NCBI GenBank assembly: GCA_030280995.1
Contig: JASXTE010000004.1
Location: 14,786,501-14,850,500 of the forward strand
Direction: 5' to 3'
Source: Hemileia vastatrix
Lineage: Eukaryota; Basidiomycota; Pucciniomycetes; Pucciniales; Zaghouaniaceae
Length of the DNA stretch: 64,000 bases
The notes beneath the pieces were generated by a model that did not search any database, had not been told where the DNA came from, and worked only from the letters and a program-made list of their open reading frames with translations. This document shows positions 56,368 to 64,000 of the stretch, one piece after another. Position 1 is the stretch's first letter. Every line of letters begins with the position of its first letter. A program made the position numbers and the translations under genes.

Positions 56368-57540
56368 ATGGCACCTGTTCAACGCACTCCTCCTACGGGT
56401 GCCACTATTAGGGCTCGTGCCAGAGGCAGGCCAACAGCTACACGGCCTGTTTCCCGCACTCACTCCCTGGAACCTCTCAACCTTATGGAACGGCAACATT
56501 CAGTCCAATATGTAGAAGACATCCCACAAGATTTTGATGATTCTAGTGATGATGAAGAAGGATAGGATACTATGCACGAGGCACCTTCTGCCCCTGCTAC
56601 ACACCCTTCTGTTCAACCTTCGGAACCAGGACCATCTAATTCTAATTCTCTGGAAGACTTCATGAGACTTTTCATGAAGACCCTTTCAAATCCAAAGTCT
56701 TTGGAGGGATCAAAATTCAAAACTCCTTCCATGAAATCTCCTGATAAATTGGATGGAGAAAATCCAGACAGATTGCGACCTTTCTTGCAAACATGCAAGC
56801 TTCTGTTCCATAATGACCCTCAAACCTTCAATAATGACTGATAGAAGGTTGTTTACGCTTCTTCATTCCTAGCTGGAAAGGCAGCAAGGTGGTTTGAACC
56901 TTATCTTCTCATGCTCTCTTTCACAGAGACACACTTACTCATTAACAACTGGGAAAAGTTTGAAGACCAACTTTTTACGTTGTTGGGTGACCCTAATGAA
57001 ACTGACAATGCGGAAATTGAACTTGACTTCCTCTGCATGAATGATAATGGAAAAGCCTCTGAATATATCTCAAGCTTCAGAGCACTTCAAACTCGAGTAG
57101 GTTGGAATGATGCTGCCCTCAAGTATCATTTCAAAAAGGGACTTCCTTTGAGGATTCAGGATCAATTAAATCTTCATGGTCAGAAGATGATTACTTTAAC
57201 GGATTTAATAGATTGAACCCTCAAACTCAACAGCGTTTACCAAGGACAACTACAACATTGTCGATACGCCAACAAATCTCAAGGCTTAAATTTTAAATCA
57301 GGGCCTTCTTCACACCCACGGCCAACTCAATCCAAACCCAATAAGGGAAAGGACAAACCTCGACGCAAAAGCTTGACTCCAGGCGATATCAGAAAGTACT
57401 GGATCCAAAAGGGGAACTTAAAGAAGCTGAAAGGAAGAGACGAGCAGATAATGGGTTATGTATGTATTGTGGGGGTAAGCACAAGCTAGAAGATTTTGTA
57501 AAGTTAAAGGAAAGAGAAGGTACTAGTTCAAGGTCAAAAA
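56368..57540 (+). pseudogene. Element D gag
   Basis: Starts MAPVQRTPPTGATIRARARG. The gag core is PDKLDGENPDRLRPFLQTCK, FLAGKAARWFEPYL, then WEKFEDQLFTLLGDPNE and KYHFKKGLPLRIQDQL. TAG at 56563, TGA-TAG at 56839-56844 and TGA at 57214 all lie in one frame and are explained by C-to-T or G-to-A changes. A frameshift near 57410 precedes the zinc knuckle GLCMYCGGKHKLED (about 57455-57500), whose last Cys reads Phe. Confidence 0.85.
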
Positions 57541-57637
57541 ACTAGTAGATAGTTTACTTGTGTGAAAAGCAAACTATCTTATCTCTCCCAGTGCACAGAA
57601 CCTCCATGACTTAAGGACTGGAGTTGCCTTAAATCGC

Positions 57638-60600
57638 TTGAGATTCATTCTTTTTAAGGAGGATACCCCCTTCAGTTGTCTTATAGACTCTGGAGCTTCA
57701 ATTTCTTTTGTCAGTTTATCTTTTGCCAAAAAGCTACAACTGAAATTTACAGATATCAATCGAACTCCAATTTATTTGGTTGAATCAGAGGAACCCAAAT
57801 ATTGGGTAAGTAAGAAAGTTTTATGGGTTCTCAACTTTCCGAACATTCCCCCCTTCAAGTGGGAATTATCAGTCTTGGACACCCCAAGTATGAACAATAC
57901 CATTCTTGGCCATGATTTTTTAACGCATTGGAATCCTGAAATTGATTGGACACAGGGATTGATCACCCCACGCACTAAGTATATTTCTGATTCTTCAATG
58001 CAGGTCAATAGGGAGTTAAACAACCCGCCTAAAAATGTCCTTCTAGAGTACAAATCTCTGCCAGATGACTTGCAAGCATCTGATCCTTCTTTAAATGTGA
58101 AATTGGCTAACCCTTCTATCTCAATCACTTCACTCGAAGAGGATTTAAATTGCCTTGAAGTAGTCAAATTATACTCTCTCAATTCTGGTCTTCCCTCAAA
58201 CAATTCTCTCGAAGATGATGAGGACGACCAAATAAACGTTGAAGCCATTAAATAAACTCTACTGGAAATCTATCACGATTTCCTCAATGTTTTCTCAATT
58301 CGCAAGGCCAATAAGTTACCACCTCATTGACCCTATGACCATCAAATAGAGTTAATAGGTTCAGTACCTCTGGCAGGTCCTGTCTATACTTTGTCGAAGG
58401 ACGAATATCAAGTTCTTTGAGACTACATTGCAGAGAATGTAGCCAAAGGTTTCATCAGAGCCAGTAAATCTCCAACCGGCTCCCCTGTTCTTTTTTTAAA
58501 GAAAAAGGATGGTAGCCTTAGGTTGTGTGTTGACTATAGAAAGCTCAACACAGTCACTAAGAAGAATGCATATCCTGTTCATCCTATGTCATTGCTTCTT
58601 ACCCTTTTCATTGGTGCTAATTTCTTTTCTAAAATTGATCTTAGAGGCACTTATAATCTTATTCGCATTGCGGAAGTTCATGAACCACTGACTGCAATGC
58701 GCACTAGATTTGGAAGTTTTGAATATTTAGTTATGCCTTTTGGATTGTGTAACGCACCATCTACTTTTCAAACTTTTGTTAATGACATCTTTCAAGATGT
58801 TGTCAAACAGTTTTTTGTCATCTATTTAGACGATATCTTAATTTTCTCGAAGACATTAGATGAACATATTCATTATGTTTGACAGGATTTAAATTGCCTT
58901 TGAGATCACGGTCTCTATGCCAAGCACAATAAATGTGAATTCAATCTTAAATCTATCAATTTTTTTGGTTTTACATTGTCCACTGATGGTTTAGTCATGG
59001 ACGTCAAAAAGGTCCAAAAAGTCCTGGAATGGCCTGAGCCCAAAACCATTAGATCCCTACAAGGATTTTTGGGTTTTTCCAATTTCTATAGAAGATTTAT
59101 TAAAGATTACTCTAGAACTATTTCCAATCTTACTTCTCTTCTTAGAAAAGATATTCCTTTTGTTTTTACTTCTACAGAAAAAAAGGAATTCAAAGCATTG
59201 AAAACTGTGTTCACCACAGCTCCAATCCTTCGACACTTTGATCCTTCTGCTTCAACAATAGTTGAGACAGATGCTAGCAATTATGCTATTGCAGGGGTCA
59301 TTTCTCAATTAAATCCTGAAACAAAATTGTTTCATCCTGTTGCTTTTGAGTCACACAAACTCATTGCGGAAGAATTAAATTATGAAATTCATGACAAAGA
59401 GCTTTTAGCTATTATTCACTGTCTTAAAAAATGGCGCTCTTTTCTTCTCAGCCTAGATAGTCCTTTTCAAATTCTAACAGACCATAATGCTTTGAAATAC
59501 TTTATGTCTTCCAAAGTGTTAACCAGGCATCAAGCCAGGTGGGCTGAATTTCTGTCTGAATTTCTTTTTTCTATTTCCTATTGCCCAGGTAAGAACTGCA
59601 TTGTCCCAGATATCTTGTCACGTCAGGACAACATTTACCCACAGCAGGGGGACACATTTGCTGACAAAAACCCAGCAAATGTGAAATCAATTTTCAATGA
59701 ATCAATGTTAACGACTCATCAACTTAATTTGATGACAATTCAATCTTTTCAAAATCCACTATCCAACATTCTCAAAGCTCAGTCATAGGACAATTATTGT
59801 TTAGGGTTAAAAGACAAAATACTCTCAAAGCAAGGGGCCAAAAGATTTAGTATTGAATCAGGTCTATTAGTTTTCGAAGGTAGAGTAGTCATACCCAACA
59901 ACAATGAAATAAAATTATGGATTTTAAATAGTTGACATTATTCTCCATTAGCTGGTCATTTTGGGGTTGATAAAACCTACCAGTTAATAGCAAGGGATTT
60001 ATTCTGGCCAGGAATGACCAGAGAAATCAAGGCCTATATAAGAGCTTGTTATGAATGTAATAGGAATAAGGCTCCCTGTCACCAGAAGCATGGGTTGCTT
60101 CAACCACTTCCTATTCCCTCTAAACCTTGGGAATCTTTATCGATGGATTTTATTTCTCAACTTCCTCTTTCTAATAATTCTGATGCTATATTAGTAATAG
60201 TAGATAGATTTTCAAAAATGTCTATTTTCATTAAAACCACTACTACTGCTACAGCAGAAGATTTGTCAAAATTGTTTCTAGAATATTTTTATTTCCAAAC
60301 ATGGCTTACCTAATGATATTATTTCAGATAGAGGCTCATTGTTTGTATCCACATTCTGGACTCAACTGTGTTGACAACTCAATATCACGAGGAATCTCTC
60401 CACAGCCTATCATCCTGAAACCGATGGGCAAACAGAAAGGGTCAACCAAATTGTCAAACAATACCTTCAAATGTATGTCAGTTACCAACAGGACAATTTG
60501 ACCACATGGTTACCATTGGCCAAATTTGCTTATAATAACTCAACTCATTCTTTGACACGACGATCTCCTTTCGAAACTGTTTATGGAAGACATCCTCAAT

Positions 60601-61193
60601 TCAACTCAATCCATGTAGGAACTAATCATCCTGCGGAACATTATCTTCGAACCATATCAGGACTCCAAGAAGAACTTAAATCAAATTTGGAATTAGTGAT
60701 TCCAAGGTACAAGGAACAGGCCGACAAACATTGACAACCTGCTCCTCCCTTTAAACCAGGCAACAAAGTATGGCTTGACGCACAAAACATTCAAACAACT
60801 CGACCATGAAAGAAACTAGCCGAAAGGCACTTGGGACCATTCAAAATTGACTCTGAAGTCTCTAAAACTGCATTTTGACTCAAGCTACCTCCTAAATGGA
60901 AGGCTATTCACCCTGTCTTTCAGGTATCTCTCCTGGAACTGGCTCGAGAAACATACCGGGGCAGGAACCAACCTCCTTCAGAACCGGTCAAAGTAGAAGA
61001 CCATCTAGAGTGGGAAGTAAGCCGTATCCTTGATTCAAGAATGCGCAAGGGGAAACTTCAATACCTTGTGGAATGGGAAGGATTCCTTGATGACTCAGAC
61101 AAAACCTCCTGGGAACCAGCCATCAATGTTTCTAACGCCCTTGAACTCCTAAAATCTTTTCATCTTAAATATCCTTTAAAACCAAAACCTTGA
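57638..61193 (+). pseudogene. Element D pol: protease, RT, RNase H, integrase, chromodomain
   Basis: Protease CLIDSGASISFV and ILGHDFLTHWNPEIDW (57638-58255). [35 protein letters not shown] and [11 protein letters not shown] (58450-58960). RNase H: ETDASNYAIAGVI.., HDKELLAI.., LTDHNALKYF (58976-59788). Integrase zinc part GHFGVDKTYQLI.. and CYECNRNK; core MDFISQLP; a frameshift near 60,300; then YNNSTHSLTRRSPFE. Chromodomain WEVSRILDSRMRKGKLQYLV, WEGF.., SWEPAIN to the stop at 61191. Stops at 58328, 58418, 58880, 58901, 59933, 60732, 60807 and 60876 are TGA where Arg (CGA) is expected. Confidence 0.92.
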
Positions 61194-62064
61194 AACTCTC
61201 TTTTATTTTTTCTCTTCTCTTTTTTCTTTTCTTTCTCTTTTTCTTTCTTCTCTTTAAAATCTAAAACTTCTTTACTTCTAAAAAATTCCTTTTTTTTGTT
61301 TTCTTTTTTCTTTTCAAAAGTTTTCCAACCTTCTTTAAAATAAATAAATAAAATTAAAATAAAATAAAACAAAATTAAAATTAAATTAAAATAAAACAAA
61401 AATAAAGTAAAACAAAAAAATTTAAAATTCATAAAACCTTTTAAAAATCAATAATTCCTTTAAATTTTTCATTTCTTCTCTTTTTCAATTTTCTATATAC
61501 ATTTTTTCCTTAAAATTTGTTTCTTCCAACTATAAAATTTTTTCACAAACGCAACATTACAATCTTTCTTGAACTTTACTTAAACCTTTAAATCTCTCTT
61601 TTAAAAATTCTTTGAACAAATTACTTCTTTCTTTCAAATTCTTTTTTCAAAACTATTTTTTTCTCTTCTTTTCTTTCTTTCTTTTCAAATAACCAAAATT
61701 CCTCAAAAAAACTTCAATAAATAAAATTTCACAAATAAAAAAAATTTTTTTTTCTCATTAAATTTTCATTTCTAAATTGTTTCAATCAACTATATTTTTT
61801 TTTTCTTTTCTTCTTCTTCTTATTTTTTTTTCTTTCTTTTCAAAAACTTAAAACTAAAATTTTTTCTTGATTATTTTTTTTTCTTTCTTCTCTTCTTTCA
61901 AAATTTTAAAACATAAAAAACTGCATTTAAATATTCTTTCTTTCTTTTTCTTTTCTCTCAAAATCCTTTAAAATAAATAGTAAAATTTCAATTAAAACAA
62001 CCAAAATAAAAATAAATAAATATTTCAATTAAAACAACAAAATAAAAAATATACAAATTGTTTT
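61194..62064. other. T/C-rich spacer of element D
   Basis: Long TTTCTTTT/AAAT simple DNA between pol and the antisense gene. No gene; frames on either strand are composition artefacts. Confidence 0.6.
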
Positions 62065-63069
62065 CTACTTTTCTTTTCCTTTTTCTTTCTTTTTCTCCTT
62101 TGATTTTAAATCTTCTCCTGTATTTTCTTTCGAACCAATTTCTTCATTTTTTTCCAAAATCACCCTTATTTCCTTTCTGCATTTCTCAAATACCTCCTCC
62201 TCTCCTACTGGTACTACTTCTCCAATCTCCAGTAATTCTTCAGCCACGTTGAAGGAGGCAGCATCGATAATCTTGTCAACATCACCACTTAACTCGTCAA
62301 TAAACCGAGTTTGTTGACCCTGTCGAGGTTTCTTTGACCATACCTGATCAAGAGTCTCCTCGTGATCCTCCCTCGAATCAATCGTTGGTTGGTTCTCCTC
62401 AACTGGGATCGAAGGCACCACTTCCACAATGGCTACTTCCACAATCGAGGTTTCCACCATAGGGGTTTCCGCGATGACATCTGAACTCTAAATATACAAT
62501 CATCAGTAAAAAATTTCTTTTGAAAAAATAAAAGGAAAACTTACTTCGAAAACCAGATCAGCCTCTAGAAATAACTTTGATGTGACTTCCACTGTCACTT
62601 CTTTTTCTTCTTCGTCATCTTGGATGACCATCTGCTGCTTCTTCGGTGTCCGCCTTGAGATGGGGACTTCCTCCTCATCTTCTTCCACCCCTTGTCTTTT
62701 ACCGGTGGCCCGGGTTACCCAGGTCGCCACAGTATCCTCAACCTCCTCATCAACTCCTTCCAACTGATCTTCCCCAACTGACACGTCCCATATATCTTCT
62801 ACCACTTCTTTGGTCTTCGGTATTACCCAATATTTGGTCTTGGTAAACATTCGTTCAATGTCCAAGTTTTTAGATAAAGCATTGCACATCAACAGTCTCC
62901 AGCGGCAAAACTCGCATTTCTGGTGAGGACCCTGTGTGGCTGTACTTTCAAAGCAGAAATACTCCATCAACTCACAGGCCGTGCAGGCTTGGGAGTATTG
63001 TTGGGTAACAAGCCGACCATCCACTTTGGGGTGAGGAGGCGTGGGAGTTGGAGTTAGACAGGTTGACAT
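62065..63069 (-). CDS. Antisense Zn2Cys6-like protein of Gypsy element D
   Basis: Two exons: 63069-62545 (175 codons) and 62487-62065. A 57-nt intron between them has GTAAGT, a branch-like CTGAT and TTTAG, and the joined frame is 315 residues without a stop. The N-terminus holds CTACELMEYFC, a 12-residue linker and CEFCRWRLLMC: C-x2-C-x6-C-x12-C-x2-C-x6-C, the spacing of fungal Zn(II)2Cys6 DNA-binding domains. Basic patches (TRATGKRQG, SRRTPKKQQ) alternate with acidic ones (VEEDEEEV, QDDEEEKEV). The C-terminus is Glu/Lys-rich (KSKEKKKEKGKEK). It has its own TATA box and lies against the right LTR. It is intact while gag-pol of the same element has over ten stops. A transcription-regulator role is inferred from spacing alone. 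Confidence 0.75.
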
Positions 63070-63149
63070 AGTAAATAAAAAGTAATTAAAAAGAGGAATA
63101 GAGGGAAAGTAGTGTGGGAAGTATATGTCTCACGCTCAATGGAGCTCAC

Positions 63150-63157
63150 CTTTTATA
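63150..63157 (-). promoter_or_regulatory. TATA box of the antisense gene
   Basis: TATAAAAG on the minus strand about 80 bp upstream of the ATG at 63069 and just inside the right LTR start (63168). Confidence 0.65.
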
Positions 63158-63167
63158 CCCGGGCATC

Positions 63168-63973
63168 TGTCATGCGCCATGTGACACTCAAGGCAAAAGC
63201 AGCTCATTAAATCAATAAAACAGAGGTCTAAATCCATACTTGAAGCACAGAAAGTGATTCTACCTAGAAACAGAGACTTCCCTTTGTGTACCCACTATTC
63301 GACTGTGCTAATCTAAACTTTAAATCTAAATTAGTCAATTTCTCAAAAGTGTGTTTAGGCTTTTCTTCGATAAGTGATGCACAGTGCAATAGTCAATGCA
63401 ATATTCCGCTAAAAGGTTTATTAAGTATCTGTGGGTTATTAAAAGGGGTAGTGAGCATGGAAGGGTTGGTTAGTGGAGGAGTAAAGGGGTAGCGGATGTT
63501 AGTGAGGAGAATACAGGTGTAACGGGTGTAAATTTGGAGGTCTGTGGTGTGCAGAATGATGGATGGGTATGAGGTCAATGCAAGGAGGAGTAATAAATAT
63601 AAAAGGGGTTGGATTTTGGTTCGAGGTTTCTTTAGAATTAAATTATAAAACGTATTTATAGTTAATAGTGGTAAAACTGCAAGTTAAATCATTGTTATTG
63701 TACATTTCCCTTTTCCCTCAATAATCATTTCTCAATTTAAATCTTTGATTGTTGAGTGTTACAACCCTTTGTGAGATTCTAAGAATATTAGTATTACCTT
63801 AAAATATATTAAGATTCTTCTCGAATATAACTCAAAGCAGTAGCTCTTCTTTGAGTCATCTTTGAATCACTTCCTCGAACATTTCCTCTGTACTTCAAAG
63901 AAGTCTCTAAACTTTGTCCCTCATTTCACTTTCAGGAACACCCTTGACCTTGTGCGTAGGTTGTTTGGTGACA
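63168..63973 (+). repeat. Right LTR of element D
   Basis: 806 bp, TGTCATGCGCCA..GGTGACA, followed by the GTAAT duplication. Several CpG of the left LTR are TpG or CpA here (CACGTG to CATGTG, CTCGAG to CTCAAG). Confidence 0.93.
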
Positions 63974-64000
63974 GTAATTTAATTTTGTATTGCAAATCTG

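Larger units (their letters stand above)
55485..63973 (+). mobile_element. Complete but mutated Ty3/Gypsy element D, 8489 bp
   Basis: 806-bp LTRs (55485-56290 and 63168-63973) with a perfect 5-bp duplication GTAAT (55480-55484 and 63974-63978). Order inside: gag, protease, RT, RNase H, integrase, chromodomain on +, then a T-rich spacer and an antisense spliced gene next to the right LTR. It is inserted in the gag of element E. LTR differences are numerous and mostly transitions at CpG. Confidence 0.93.

Noticed and set aside
57772..58248. 158-codon minus-strand frame opposite element D protease
   Set aside because: Shadow of the protease region, which has a clear DSGA motif on the plus strand.
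61160..61432. 90-codon minus-strand frame rich in Phe and Lys
   Set aside because: Lies in T/C-rich spacer and overlaps the pol stop; looks like composition only.

Overview
The window is a eukaryotic, AT-rich, transposon-packed stretch with no recognisable single-copy host gene. Short spliceosomal introns (57-85 nt, GTAAGT/GTATGT-type donors), Ty3/Gypsy chromoviruses, PIF/Harbinger elements and Tet-like 2OG-Fe(II) dioxygenases point to a basidiomycete. A rust fungus (Pucciniales) with a very repeat-rich genome is my best guess; this is inference from gene families, not from a marker gene.

Layout. 1-7.15 kb: decayed Ty3/Gypsy remains. A polyprotein 3' end on + (1-1967) is followed by two antisense genes for Zn2Cys6-like cysteine-cluster proteins (3050-4063 and 5219-5917) and a spaced array of 23-bp repeats (4158-4626). 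7.18-19.99 kb: two nested copies of one PIF/Harbinger element. Copy A (7603-14823) has 32-bp TIRs, an ATT target duplication and three genes: transposase, Tet-like dioxygenase and a SANT/coiled-coil protein. It sits inside copy B, in opposite orientation. B keeps the same gene order but is decayed, lacks its left end, and has a small CACTA-like MITE in its Tet gene. 20.05-24.3 kb: a second type of Harbinger element (decayed transposase and NAM/Myb-like partner) whose convergent genes are separated by a 2.2-kb palindrome. 26.5-34.9 kb: a decayed Gypsy pol, an LTR-like block forming one arm of a long inverted repeat, A-rich simple DNA, two MITE-like elements and a 22-bp minisatellite.

34,979-43,723 is a full-length, young-looking Ty3/Gypsy chromovirus: 816-bp LTRs with 5 visible differences, perfect 5-bp TSD TTTTG, and one open gag-pol frame of 2007 codons. 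Its leader carries ten spaced copies of a ~20-bp motif and a CpG-rich patch. 43.7-47.3 kb: the other inverted-repeat arm and Gypsy pol/LTR fragments. 47.9-51.3 kb: an unrecognised minus-strand gene built of repeated acidic exons. 51.7-55.48 kb plus the last 22 bases: a decayed minus-strand Gypsy whose gag is split by a second complete Gypsy element (55,485-63,973; 806-bp LTRs, TSD GTAAT). That insert has a heavily mutated gag-pol and an intact, spliced antisense Zn2Cys6-like gene with its own TATA box beside the right LTR.

How the parts relate. In the PIF/Harbinger element the transposase and SANT protein should act on the TIRs, and the Tet-like enzyme may oxidise 5-methylcytosine. That would fit the strong CpG-to-TpG decay seen through the window: most stops in the younger dead Gypsy are CGA-to-TGA changes. 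Antisense Zn-cluster genes recur next to Gypsy pol remains, suggesting a captured regulator. Boundaries of old fragments are approximate, as no alignment could be run.
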